From Paracentrotus lividus (lineage: Eukaryota > Echinodermata > Echinoidea > Camarodonta > Echinidae): a DNA stretch of 64,000 nucleotides. The notes below the pieces were generated by a model. That model saw only the letters and a program-made list of their open reading frames with translations, was not told the origin of the DNA and ran no database searches. This document shows, in pieces, positions 26,836 through 39,873 of this stretch (its first letter is position 1; each line of letters opens with the position of its first letter). The position numbers were made by a program, and so were the translations under genes. Location: assembly GCA_940671915.1 (NCBI GenBank), contig CALNVZ010002974.1, positions 38,236,066 through 38,300,065 of the forward strand, given 5' to 3'.

Positions 26836-29800
26836 GGTTGAGGTCAGATTGGTGCAATTCAAGTTATTTTCTCCCATCATCAAAATAATTTTCCAAAATA
26901 AACGCCAGCTATACATTACAGACATCTGGAGTCACAAAATCAAACCTTCAACTGAAGAGCCTGTTCACATGTAGCATGAACCATGACCAGGGTAATGCAC
27001 TGCAGGAACATAATTCATGAATTGTTTTTTTTTTGTTTTTTTTTTAATCGAATTTTTCGTATTCTGCATGCATAAAAAAAGACGTTCTGATTGCGATAAT
27101 CCAATGTCAGAAAATTTATTCCACAGGGTGGGTTAACGAAGAGGGTATCGTAAAGCTTAACCCCGCTTTACTTCCACTAGCTTACCCACTTCCCAACACC
27201 CCTATCCTCACCTCAACCCTGCATTGATTTTGCTTTTTTCGACGTGGGTAGACAGAGCCGTTAACGCCCGCTGGAATCAGATCGGCCATTGTTTGAGGGC
27301 CGATGATGCCAATTTCGAGGGATTTCCATATGAAGGAACAAACTAAGACTTTGTTAGCTTCCCAAGACACTATGACTGCAACTAAACTCTTTATTTATTA
27401 ATACCGATTTTATGAAATGTTTTTTTAGGATTTCGTCTCTCATTTTCCTCTTTCCTGTAAGGTTGAAATTCTCTCTCTTTGGGTTGGGATTTCCCTTTAA
27501 GGTATTTAGCAAACATCGTCGTGTGCCTGGCAAAAGACGCGACGCGCCGCGCTCATGGTGTAAAATACGTTTTTAAAAAAAACGCGGTTGAAGTTTTTGG
27601 AAAGTTCAACCTTATCTAATGTAATGTGTACCTACGGTCTATGCTATACACCATGTACACGTTGGGATATTATTGAAATGAAAAAGATTTATGATCTATA
27701 TTGATATCCTGTAATTCGTTTAAAAAAAAATCACTTTAACCCCTGATGTCTCTCTGCTGGGAACAAAAAAAAAAAAAAAAAATTGACCTAAATTAGTGTT
27801 CGCGTCTTCTGCGGCACATATATTTCGACCTTGACATGACTATGATTATGCAGAAAGTATGCATATCACACAAACAAGTAGATCGATATAAGTTTCGCAA
27901 ATGTATTATAAAAAAAAATAAATTAATATAATAATAATTAAAAAAAAAATTATATACACAACTATTACATGATATCTGAGATGCCATTAGTTTTACGAGA
28001 TCCAGTTTATGTCATATTCAACAAATTAATAATAGGCGTACCCGAGTAGTAAAAGATCCCAATGCGGGAATTTATATCATATTTAGTTTGTTAATCTCTT
28101 TGTTTCTGTAATTGATAAAAGCAGAAGATTGAAAGATATAAGCCAATCCATTACAGGTGAAAGATAATCTTTGATGCGACTTTGATAAAGTTCATCCATT
28201 GGATTGATGATCATTCAATCATACTTTGTTTTATTTGAAATAAAGATTTGACCACATTTAAATGACCGTTCTAGAACACATCTGCTAGCTTTGGACATTA
28301 TGGATGAGCGCTGACAGTATTGTTTAGAGTTTTCATTGATGAAGTGCTGATTCAATCTCTGCTTTAGAGAATTTTAAAAAAATCGAAGATAGATTAGTTC
28401 TGATAAGTGTAGAACAGACCCATGCAAAGTAAGGTTTGTGACCATGAGATTATACACTCCTCTCCACTTTTTTTATGCACACTCTAAAGAAAAATTAGTG
28501 TCATATTGAGTCAAAATAGGTCCATACCGTGTCCATTGCGGCCAACCGACCTTCTGGGTTAGTTACGTCACCATCTCTCTCTGAAAAAAAAGTTCAGAGT
28601 GATTTTAGAAAGGGTGAATTGAGAGTGAAATTTGAGTAAAAATACATAGGGCTATTTCCTTCAAAATGAGTGAAAACGGAGTACTCCAAATTCACCAAAG
28701 TTCACTATTCTCTCTTTTCTGATATTCACTCCTTTAAGAGTGAATTTATCACTCGTTTTTGTATCTGTTATGACCCAGTTGACCCCGGAACGGGATCTAT
28801 TTGACCTGTTTTCTTTTTCTTTTCTTTTTTCTCTTTTTTATGTTGTAGCTGATCAATGTCTGCCATTGTCTGCTGAGATCTAGAAGGATGTAACTCCGTG
28901 TTAATCATACGAGTTAATGTCCTTTGGTCTCACAACAGGCCACTCAATCACAAAATGGCAATAACCAATCATAATCGTTGTTGTGTGTACTTTTTGTTCT
29001 AAAGACTGATCAGAAGCCAATTAAACAATGCTTTCAAATTTGCATTGCTCCCAACTTTTTTTTCCGCGGCCAGGTGTCTGCAATACTTCCATAGCAGCAG
29101 ACTCAATCTAAGACATGGATGATGAGATACTTATAATGCAATTTGAGGTGTTTAAAAACAGATGTACCTACGACGCGATTGTACATACCACAGATTGATA
29201 TATTTCACACGTATCACAGAGCTAGATCGATGGCAGATTTTAATTGAGTCATTAACAAGTAATTTTCTAGGATTCGATGATTGATGCGACCATTACGATC
29301 GGCCATGGCCAGCTGATTCTAACAAGTTGGTCTCAGATTAGTTTGACCGTGAATAGCCGCCGATTTCACATCACACCTAGCAACGTAACCGTATTACTCT
29401 TGTATTAATATGATCGATGTTTAATACTTCTTTTTAGTTTTCAATGAATATGTTTCAGCAGGATACTTATTAATTCATTGTCCGTGTACTGTTGTATGCA
29501 TGGCGGTGGGTTGTGGGCTTGGGGGTTGCTGGAAGGGGTTGTGTTTAAAGCAAATAAGAGGTTTATTACAAAAACAACAAATAGTTACATCTAATATTAG
29601 ACACAGAATAATAAATGCTTATTATCTTATAATCTCTTATTCCATCTTACCTTATCTTATCAAATAATGTTGAGCCTCTAATAAATTAAAAGTCCATAAT
29701 TTTAGTTTGAACTAACTTGAATTCTCAGCATTCGTGGGGCACGTTTTTCTGGTGATAGACAGAAGCACAGCGACCCCCTCCCTTGCCCTCCCCACCCACC

Positions 29801-31659
29801 CCACGTTACTTATATTTCTTTATTTTTCTATCAGATTGCAAATTTTCTGGTATTATGCCATCCCCACCTTGACATCAGCCCGTGATATACTCATCCCTTT
29901 GGCATGCTTCGGTTCATCAATGAAGCTCTTCCCGTTCCATGTACAATGAGTGTAGAAACCAAGTAGAATGAAGGAGGGCACTTGGATGACCTGGAAAATT
30001 CCTTCTTGTCATTGACGGCCAATTTCAAAGAGAAGGTCAGCTTTTAGGAGTTGTTTGATTGGTTCCATATCGCTGTTTTTGTGACCCATAAAAATGTCTA
30101 CTTTCAGTGAACGTTTTTAGGGGAAAGAGAGAGGTAAGGGAAAGGAGAGGTAAGGAAAATGAAAGAGTGAAGGCTGATGGAGATAGGACTTATCCACGCT
30201 TGTCTAGATACCAAGCCATTTTAATTTGGGCGAGGGAGAATACTCAACTTGAATAGTGATGATTTATATTGTGGGAAGATAATAATTCGTAAGAACAAGG
30301 GATGGATGTTGTTCAACAATCGGTATAATATAATCAGGATCACGTTGCTATATCGATATTTTTCAGCGGGGAATCTTCATGGATGTCCACATCAAATGGA
30401 TACTATTACTAAAATTATTATTGTTAAATGAGTTTGTATCGGATATGAAATGATATTATAAGTAATTGTATTATATCAGTTGGTCAACGAGAGAGATGTG
30501 TTTTTCAATATGAATTGCATTGTAAATTCACTGGATTCGTCATAAATAGGTATTTTTGATAAAATGAAATGACATGACGAGTTTTAAAAGGTGAAGGACT
30601 TAGTGGTGATGAGGTTATAGACTTCTCAATTTATGAACTCAAATTCTTAAACCACAATCAGGGAAACACTATCAGAAACGAAACAGCATACCTCTATCTA
30701 TTACCATCGCGTTTGACTGACTACTGATATCATGCCTGAAAATACAGTACTACTGACGTATAAATTAAAATAATTCAGGTATTGCTTACACATTCTTTTA
30801 AGATGCTTGATTATCTTGTTGTAAATAAGAAGTCATATCACATCACCAGTCTGTTATTGCATGTCAACCAATATTAAATGAATCTTGAGGAGAAGATTCC
30901 AAAGTTGTTCCTCACTAAAATTTTCGTTGCTGTTTGTTCGTGGTCTTACTTTTTTGTTTGTTTTTTTTTTTTTTTTCTCTTTTTTTTTTTTCTTTCTTTT
31001 TTTCATTCTTTCTGGGATCTTCTTTTTTTTTTTTTTTTTTGTCGTTTTTAATAATTTTTTTACAATGCTGTCATTCATAAGAACCTGCTTCTTGACAGCC
31101 ATCCTTATACAAAGACTTAATAGTTTACAGTGTTTGTACAAAAAAAAAAAAACAAACTATATTTACCACCACACACCACACATGATCATCTTCTTCATCT
31201 TCATCACTGAGGTATTATATACAGATCGCATCAGTTGAGGAGACGTGGTGTTCAAGCATCAAAGAGAGGAGAGGAACACATGAACAAGTCAAAAGAACGA
31301 AGATACAATAACGCGTTTTTAAATAACTTTGTCACGCTTTTTCGATTACTCATCTTAGTTGGTTTTTTCTCCATTGGTTTAGATTACACTTTGCAACTCT
31401 TCACTTCCTCAGTAGCGTTCCGGTCATTGAACGGGTGCGTGCCTTATCTTGATTTGATACTATACATACTTCTTGCAGAACTGTGTTGGGGAGCGGGTAT
31501 GGACGTTACAAAATTACATTTTGGGCCGATAATTCTAATGAAAGACTCACGCACTCCATATTGGGTCTGTAGTTAGCCTATTATGTGGCTAAAACCTGAG
31601 GCATATAAAACTTGAAAGCATGTAAACATAATTAACTACAGCTTACTTATGTGAAGACA
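26836..31659. other. Intergenic; no gene recognised
   Basis: Poly-A and poly-T rich stretches occur at 27720-27782 and 30950-31045. GTGAATT/CACTC-type short inverted motifs lie near 28610-28760 and may be part of a decayed foldback repeat. A 113-aa frame at 31235-31576 contains hydrophobic stretches but no domain I recognise. Confidence 0.45.
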
Positions 31660-32339
31660 TTTTTTGTAACAACCTACCCATATACGGGGTAGGTTGTTAC
31701 ACCATCGGGGTAATTGTTACAATATGTAAACATACGGGGTAGTTGACAATGTGTAATCTCTTATACCATACTTTAATTTTCAACTTTCAATTTTCTGACG
31801 ACTTAACAGTACGATCAAGTAGACGTCTAGAATAGACAAAAGTAATAATAGAAAAATAAAAATATTAACACCTGAAATTGAGGCAAAATGTAATTCTACA
31901 TTATGTAATATATATCGGGGTAAGTTGTTACATCACATGGGGTAGGTTGTTGTACACGAAACCTAATCCCATGGGTGATTTTACACACAGAAATCAACTG
32001 TAGCACAGTCATTAGGCAGAATTACAGGGCATGGCTAGGGGGTATATCAGTGATATACATGTACTATGTTTACAATACCAGACTATCATCATGTGCCTTC
32101 AGTTGTAAGAGCTATTACAAATTTCAATTTTTGTCAGAAATTTACTTTGAACTGTAAAAAATGGTTTTTGTTGATTTACTTTTTAATAAAACAACGGAGA
32201 AACCTCACGACAGGCAGTTCATCACAGCTATGTGTAGGCTGTATATAGATGCCAGTTAGCACATCCTCTCTTGTTCCATCTTAGCACACTGAGAACTGTA
32301 ACAACTGACCCGTGTAACTTCCATACCCGGTCTCCCCTA
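31660..32339 (+). mobile_element. Remnant of a GGGGTAGGTTGTTACA-repeat DNA element
   Basis: The motif GGGGTA(A/G)(G)TTGTTAC recurs at 31686, 31709, 31918 and 31940, once first preceded by its inverse at about 31668. The segment ends in ggtctccccta at 32329-32339, the same end as the 3-kb element at 47231-50212. The left terminal repeat is not found. The 680 bases encode no transposase, so this looks like a truncated non-autonomous relative. Confidence 0.5.
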
Positions 32340-34197
32340 TCCATTTATACCCCTGTGTAGAGTGAAGCACTCAAATTAATGTCTTGGACCATGAAATTCG
32401 AAATTAAAGTTTAAAAATTTCAAAGTAAATCCTAATTATCATTCAACTTTATCTTAAAATGCCTGTAATATGTAACAAAAACAAAATTAATATTTATTAC
32501 CAGATTAAAGATGTTTTTCAAAACGTCGTTACCGAGCAATCTGAGATGTCATAAAATTGTGTCTTCTTATAATTTGGGGTTTTGACATGGTACATAACCA
32601 TTACACCCCAGCACAAATATGGCAGCGGATAATAATTAGCTGTGCATGGACACATATCCCTTTGATACTCAACTTACACCGCTAACTCAACTCCAAAACG
32701 ATTGAAAATTGACACTATTTCAGCCATTCAGGGTGTGTAAGTTTTCGTTTGATCCATTGTTGGTCCTGTATCCCTCTCGAGGGGTGTGACTTTTCTATTC
32801 CACCGACTTGGAGGGACCTCTGTGTCGTCACACCTTGAAATGACGTATGGTTATTCCATGTTACAACCATGCAGAGGTGAGGAATATAGCACTTGTCTCA
32901 GGTGGGCGTATATAGAGAAAGAGGGGTGATGGTAAGATGAAATTATGGCGAGAATGTTGTTTTTGACACTATGATACAGAAAATTCAAGATACAAGGGGG
33001 TTCATTATACAGTTTATTTGAAATCGAAACTTTATATTTATGTGTAATAGAAAATTTGGATATGTGTAATAAACAATGACCACTGCAAATTGGTGCGATT
33101 TAAGAATGGATACTTTAATGGCTTAAAATAGAATGTATAATGGTTCGCAATGAAAGAAGAGCGGAAACATTAATGAATTTCAAAATACTAATTAATTTTG
33201 ATCATCAATATATTGTTTTACGACAAAATAAATAAAAACCAAAATATGTATGAGTATAACATGTTGAATGTTTTGTTTGTTTTTGTTTTTTGTTAATTGT
33301 ATGCTTTGAAAAATAGTTGTATGGGCGACACTTGCAAAAAAAAAATGGATATTTTAAACTACAGTCCATCTTTCCCACGTCATGCTATACTGAACACCAA
33401 TCGATGTACAATCGCGCACCTGGGCACACGGGAAAGCAACAAGATATACAGACGACTTCATTGGAATTTATATCAGGTTATTGACACCCCACCCTCGTGG
33501 CTTCTTGCAAGAAAATGACCGATAAAATGAGTCACCGAAAAATGCCCATAGTTTACCTTTTGACGTTTAATATTAGATGAAGAGAAAATGAAGAGAAAGT
33601 GAAGAGCCTGTTAGTCATAGTTGATTTGAATTTTCTGTGTCGAATTGGACGACTGGTATTTGCATTTGATTTGAATGATTAGGATATCGTTTCTTTTTAT
33701 TCATTACAGGTGAGCTCACGGTGGCAATGATTGGTGAGATCCTTATAACGGCAACGTGAAGTGTTTCAAAGCGAGCTATTTGCATCCACGGTCATCCCAG
33801 TCACCACCAGGGACTTGAATAATTATAGTCGGCACCTTCAACTTTTTCTCTCACTGGAATGGTGTAGTAGTACCTCCAATTCCATGAATGACATTAACAG
33901 ACATTTTGGCGATGGTTTCTAGGCGTTTGCCCCCGAGGTGTGCCAATTCCCTTCCACAATCATCAAATCGGTGTTGATTTTAGATTCATGAATTGTATAA
34001 AATCACATTTGCAATTCTTATTCAATTGAAAGTACGTCTGGTAAATTCAGTGAATTATAAAGATAGAGGAGTAATTTGTTTTACCCGTCATGATTTTTAA
34101 CATTGCCGAATGACAGATGCTGAATGTTTCATGTCTTCATTAGATGTGAACATCTCAGAGCCCTCTCTCTTTCCCTCCTTCTCTCTCTCACTCCATC

Positions 34198-34228
<31 letters not shown>

Positions 34229-35167
34229 ACCTTTCTCCCTCCCTCCTTCCCAATTTTCTCTTTCCGTCCCTCTCAATCTCTCTTTCTCTCCTTCCATATC
34301 TCTTTCTTTCTTTATTCTTCAACCACAATCATATCTCATCTACACTATCTCTATAAATGTACGCAGATATAGATGATTCAGAATGTCGATTTGATTTCCA
34401 TCAGGCATGTCAGGACTATAAATATTATGCAGAAATACTTCCGTTCTACATTCTATACGGTTATGTTCCTATCATTGCAATAACCATCTTATCTCTCAAA
34501 CTTGGGGGGGGGCTGAATCTTCACAGTGACCTGTCACTCATGACTGATTGACGAGTAGTCAGGTCAATTTGTAGGCTCGACAATTGTCTCATTTCCAAAC
34601 CATATCTATTTCTTAAAACTTACTTCAGAAATCACTTCTTTCGGTACGAATTGTTAACGTGTACATCGCTCATTTATAATAACGTGAAAGAGGTTGGATC
34701 AAGTCAAACTCTTCTCTAGGTAGCCCAATCATCTTAAAAACAAAAATGGTGAGAAAATAGAATTTTAAAAAAAGTCTAAAAGTCTTGACCTCAGACTACT
34801 CAAGACATACGTGTCTATTCGAGAGCACCAGGAAATGCACCTGCTACCAAGACATGTCAGAAAAGAAGATGCGACCTGAATCCAGCAATCTCTCTTGGAT
34901 AGCATCTTTCGTTACTCCATCTCAAGAAGATGAGAGAGGGTAGCAAACGAATGACTCACTCCACCGACCGAAATCGGTTTCGCGCCCATTTTCGGGTGAC
35001 CGTTTTGTATCTTCTTGTCCAAACTCATTCCAGTCATGTCTACATGCCCTTTCCGTATTATCCATCACTCACCAAACTCACTCGGAGAATCTTCCAGGGG
35101 TGTTCGCATGGCCAAAAATCAATAATGATCTTGGACCCGTTGTATAAAACTTATAAACTTTTGACAG
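32340..35167. other. Intergenic; CT tract and AT-rich sequence
   Basis: No gene is recognised. A CT-rich tract spans about 34163-34312 and produces serine/leucine-rich frames on both strands. At 33709 a TTACAG acceptor-like site is followed by ELTVAMIGEILITAT and a stop, which is too short to call. Confidence 0.45.
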
Positions 35168-35283
35168 TTTGATGGTAACTTTGTCATCAATGGTAACTTC
35201 TAAGAAGCGCGAATTTTGTTGTCTTTTGAGCAGTGTCACCATAATGAATGTAGTTACCATTGATGAAAGAGTTACCATTAATT
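35168..35283. mobile_element. Foldback MITE (ATGGTAACT hairpin)
   Basis: ATGGTAACTTTGTCATCAAT at 35172 is mirrored by a near-perfect inverted copy ending at 35279, with ATTGATGAAAGAGTTACCAT on the right. Weaker complementarity extends outward to ttgtataaaact (35140) and acttttatataacctgcaa (35287). It is a short hairpin without coding capacity. Both overlapping short frames are palindrome by-products. Confidence 0.6.
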
Positions 35284-35699
35284 CCTACTTTTATATAACC
35301 TGCAACTTTCAGAAGTATAGTCGGCAAGGCAGCTTCCACTACATGACGACAACTTGTGTTCTGGTAGCGATCCAGTATAATTCCTAACAGTTTCAAATAA
35401 AATTACCAATAAGAGTGTATCCCCGAAAATATAATCATTGTTCCGATTATTGTTATCATCATATAACCACTAATATCACTCTGTTTCTCTAATGCTAATG
35501 ACAGACGGATATCACCAAGGATCAAATATCACCAAAGAAGCAACTTTACTTTTCATGCAGCACTATAGAACAAATCATAGTATTCTAATCATCATCCCGA
35601 CACCCCCCCCCCCTGTCCCCCAGCCCTAGTCCTCTTTCCGTGCGCTTTTTTTTTTTTTTTTTGTTTTTTTTTCTCTGTCGTAAGTTTGTTGTTTTTTCC

Positions 35700-36129
35700 T
35701 TCTTTTTGTATAATAATTGTAAATTATATTTCTTGCCTCATCCCGGCATGATAGTGACTGGTTGACAGTGCGTGCGCTGTTAGTAAGTTTTTTTCCGTGT
35801 TGGGATGGGGCAAGAATTATGAATTATTCAATTAAGATTTATTCAATTATGAATTATTCCATTATGAATATGTTTCAGTTAAAAAAAAAAAAAAAAAAAA
35901 ATCTTACTTTTGTATTCTATTTTATATTAAAGGGACCAGCGCCTTACGAGCTTTGCTTCTTGCTGGTTCCTGAATTTTCTTTATAATTGTTTTCTCTGTT
36001 ACTTTTGAACAAAATGTTTTATGTTACATACTGATGTTGTTAATTTGATTATTGTTTTGTTAACTTTTGAAAACATGAAAGAAAAATCAATAAAGTAATC
36101 TTGAAATCTTGAAATCTTGAAATCTTGAT
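35700..36129 (+). mobile_element. Probable 3' end of a LINE
   Basis: A stem-loop (GGGACCAGC at 35932-35940 with GCTGGTTCC at 35962-35970) is followed by AATAAA at 36089. A terminal run of the 8-bp unit cttgaaat, about three and a half copies, lies at 36098-36129. A hairpin plus short tandem tail is characteristic of many non-LTR 3' ends. No reverse transcriptase is seen upstream, so this would be a 5'-truncated copy. The 5' limit is uncertain. Confidence 0.45.
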
Positions 36130-38309
36130 AGAATGTGAGAAATTGCCAAGTACATGAAGTATAACAACAACAAAAAGCAATGCATATAAACAAATAGCTG
36201 GTCTGAGTTGTGTCATAAAAATCCATTACTAATTTTGAAAGAGTGAATTACATTTCTAAAAATCACTTGACTCGAATGTATCGCGGCGTTGGAATTTAGT
36301 AGTGTAGATTTTTGGCAATGAGAATGAGGTGTTGGGTACCTCTTAACACTTAGCTGTCATCAATCTCACTAAAGTACTGTACTTTCCTCCGTAATGTCCC
36401 ATCGTCTTTTCACAAGATTAACCCATCTAATACGGCCCAAGGTGAAATAACATATAGGGATCGTTCGCATTAGAACTTTAAAAATACGAACACCATTTTT
36501 TTGTTTAGACCTTAACATAATTATGCTGTATATACTCTCAGCATTTTCATTTCACACGATATACAACACATGATATAAGCGATTATGTTTCATACATTCA
36601 AAACCTGATATTAAGTGGAGTAGATGTTACACTAATGTGTCATCTGTATTTGCACAGCTTTCAACCAATACCCTCTGGTGGTTATGATCATCATTGAAGG
36701 ATACGAACATGGAACATGTGCGTAAAAACGTAACAGATAACATTCGGAATATGGTTCGTCTACGGTAGATAGCTCGTAATGGTTTTGATGATCGCTTTTC
36801 ATAAATAGTTTTGTTTTGTTTTGTTTTTTAGTCTTTTCCTACTACTAGTACATTAGCTTACATCCTCATCTTATTATGTTATTCGATGACCATTCTATAT
36901 AGCCTACATAATCGCAAACAGCTTTGATAAAAGACAATCAAAATACCATTTAAGTGTGCCACGCTGCTTCCACCAGGACAATGAAGTGTTCTCGCAATTA
37001 TTAATACTTACAACAGCAAAATGTGTTGTTTTTTCCCCCACTAGGGTGGTTAGATGATCGTCGAGTTTCGATGTTAAGAGGGTTAAATGTCTTATGCAAC
37101 CAAAGCTCTTTTTTGCCTAAATTTTCCGTAAGCATGGTAAGTAACAATGATTCGCATTTGCCCTGCATGACTCATATCGCGCCCTCAGAGAAACCAAACA
37201 TTTGTCTTAATAGATATAATATAATACTCAGTCATCATTTTGATGAATTAAGACATCTTATACTGCTCTGATGTTTCAGCATGTCAGAATTGGTTTGGTC
37301 GTATTTATCTTAATAATGTCCCATCTCCGCCACATCTTCGCTCTATCTTCTGCAGGCTTACCTCCGTTGAGACACCAGAAGGGCGCCACCACAGTGTTAA
37401 AGTATTGGATCTAACGTCCTTTTGTTTCCAGAAGATGTCTCAGATCGTGGGATGACGCGATGCTTGAAATAAATGACTCAATCAATCATCACATTTGCCC
37501 AAAATGATTTGTAGGTTTGTTTCAGATTGTCATTGTATCTTCTTTTGTCGTATCTTTGACTCATGAAGATGAGACCCTCTAAATTGGTACTGGTAGATGC
37601 ACAGTGGATGTTGAGATTATTATTATCATAACCCTTTTCAATCAGGATTCCCTGTATAATGATTCATATAGGAATTAGAATGAAATAAAGGCCCATGAGA
37701 TTTGGATGTCTGCATAGAAAATGGTAATAATATAAACTGACAATTGATGCCCTGTGTTAAGGAAAGCTCAAAATGCCCACTTACTTAATGGAAAATTAAT
37801 TTAGAGGGATTATTAGGAGGTTATCATGCAATGGATTTAGTCTAGATTTTTCCCTCTTTATTATCTGTCATGACAACATTATAATGACACATTAAAGAGA
37901 TTGGTTGGTTTTATTTGTCAAGTATAATACAAAAAGTATAACATGTGGATAACAAAGGAATATGATACATTGGTAGGATAACCCATGAAAACCGGAAAGG
38001 ATTATTTCAAATGGTGTCCAATAATTTCGATAAATTTAGTTTACTGGATTGTATTGTCAACAAAACAATGATTTTGAAAAAGGGCCAATTTCTTTGTCTA
38101 AAAAGGTATTGGCCTCCAGATTCTGCAATATGTATGAATTTACTACTGTGAACATTTGCATCTATAACCAACCTCGAGACAATGCGTCTATATAATAACA
38201 TTAATATCACAAATTCACATCATGTATATACAAGAAAACACTTTTGTATAACATTTGAAACGAAAAATAGTTTGACGTTAGAAAAAAAAAGACAACATTA
38301 TATTGTTTA
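36130..38309. other. Intergenic; no firm gene
   Basis: This is AT-rich sequence. It contains the weak exon candidate at 37356-37455 and a segment near 37975-38025 that resembles 49190-49250 (see findings). Nothing else is recognised. Confidence 0.45.
37356..37455 (+). CDS. Candidate terminal exon, unknown protein
   Basis: An acceptor-like ctctatcttctgcag ends at 37355. The frame beginning at 37357 reads LTSVETPEGRHHSVKVLDLT then SFCFQKMSQIVG and stops at 37453-37455, with AATAAA about 17 bases later. A second frame from the same site (LPPLRHQKGATTVLKYWI, stop) is also open, so the reading frame cannot be decided. The peptide is not low complexity but matches no domain I know. Confidence 0.17.
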
Positions 38310-38560
38310 TGCGGCGGTCACACCTCGCCGTACCTTCGACGTGCAACTCCCTACGATGGATTTCGTAGAAAATTCGTGCGGCGTATGTACCATGCAGGCA
38401 CGTTGCCTGTACGACGTGCAGGAAGTTTTTCCATTACCCTAATTACAGAAACGCAGGAATCGCAGAAATTGACCCACGACCTGTGCGTGCATTGCACATG
38501 CAGCGCAGGCTACGTTGATTGCACGTGCCCCGTAGCCTACGACGAGTTGTGACCGCCGCA
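38310..38560 (+). mobile_element. 251-bp MITE, copy 1 of tandem pair
   Basis: The ends are inverted repeats: TGCGGCGGTCACACCTCG at the left and CGAGTTGTGACCGCCGCA at the right. The interior is unusually GC- and CpG-rich for the window and contains internal palindromic parts such as tacgacgtgca and gtgcattgcacatgc. There is no coding capacity; the long minus-strand frame spanning both copies is incidental. The superfamily is unassigned. Target duplication cannot be fixed because the flanks (TTTA / TAAG) do not repeat exactly. Confidence 0.85.
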
Positions 38561-38579
38561 TAAGATACGAGGCAATTAA

Positions 38580-38830
38580 TGCGGCGGTCACAACTCGCCG
38601 TACCTTCGACGTGCAACTCCCTACGATGGATTTCGTAGAAAATTCGTGCAGCGGAGGTACCTCGCAGGTACAATGCATGTACGACGTGCAGAAAGTTTTT
38701 ACAATACCCTTACTATAGAATTGCAGGATTCGCAGAAGTTGAATTAGGACCTGTGCGTGCATTGCACATGCAACGCAGGCTACGTCGATGGCACGTGCCC
38801 CGTAGCCTACGACGAGTTGTGACCGCCGCA
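38580..38830 (+). mobile_element. 251-bp MITE, copy 2 of tandem pair
   Basis: This has the same length, orientation and termini as copy 1, separated from it by 19 bp (38561-38579). The first 70 bases and the last 60 are almost identical, while the middle has many substitutions. The left terminus TGCGGCGGTCACAACTCG matches the right terminus more exactly than copy 1 does. Confidence 0.85.
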
Positions 38831-39873
38831 TAAATAAGGTGATAGTAATTAAAGTATATAACTATTTGTTACGATTTTGTCTTTTAAGTTCCACTAAAGA
38901 AATGCATAGTTCTAGGTTATTTGGTTGATGATTATCACTTTTCTAAGGTTTTAGTAGATTATAATAGCCCAAAAGATTGAAGAACCATCAAAGAACAATG
39001 TTCAGGTAAAATATTGTGAAATAATAAATTTATATGATAAACATCAATGACCTTATGTGTTGGATATTTCGTGACTGCCTCCACACAAATATTTTCATGA
39101 AACGGGGCTTGTGTATACGAAAGTAAAAGGTTCGTCATATGCGTATCATCTGTGCACGTCGGAGGTGACTTTTATCATAACTGAAACAACATGGCCATCA
39201 TTTTCTTAAAGATAGATGAGGGCAAAACAAATCAACATCATTCCTTCGGTCAAATCTGAGTTTGCTTGTTGCTAAAAGATCCTACACAAACAATTCCAAC
39301 GGACTAATTGATGGCAAACAAACAATCCATTTAGCATGGAGGTCGGTTAAAGATGAAATACGTCATTGCTCGGTCATACTGCATAGAGAGACTCCAAAAT
39401 GACCGACTTTGATAACTCGTACTCATACAATCTTGTGTTTTGGTCTGCCATCGGTTTGTAGTTGGTCACTATCGTGTACCTGAGGTTTTGTTCATTCCAA
39501 ATGTGTACAGTGCGTTTCAGAAAAAAAGGTAATCCATTTTTAGAGGGCCCGTATTCCAAGTTCATTTGTTTTCGCTGTTAATATGTTACATATAATTGAA
39601 AATGAACTCCCCACCTTTCCAGTGGTACCTTTCTTAAATCATAAATGTAAAGCATAAGTGAGTAAATTGCAAATGAATGTGACAGTACAGAATCAATTTT
39701 TCCAAGTTTTAAGGAAATGGAACAAGACAGAGCGAATGCTGACCCTGCTTCCTATCAGAGCATTGAATAGGATTGCGTGCGGTGATGTGTGACTCCTTTG
39801 AAAGCATCCACTCTGTCTTCTTTCATTTTCTTAAAACTTGGAAAAAAATTGGTTTTGTACCGTCATTTCAATT

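Noticed and set aside
31235-31576. A 113-codon plus-strand frame with hydrophobic stretches
   Set aside because: No domain, no splice context and no conservation evidence; it could be chance in AT-rich DNA.
33711-33760. A possible tiny terminal exon after TTACAG
   Set aside because: Only about 15 codons, with a competing strong donor-like GGTGAGA inside; too short to support.
38439-38831. A 130-codon minus-strand frame across the MITE pair
   Set aside because: Its two halves repeat because the MITEs repeat; it lies wholly within terminal-repeat elements and shows no protein family features.
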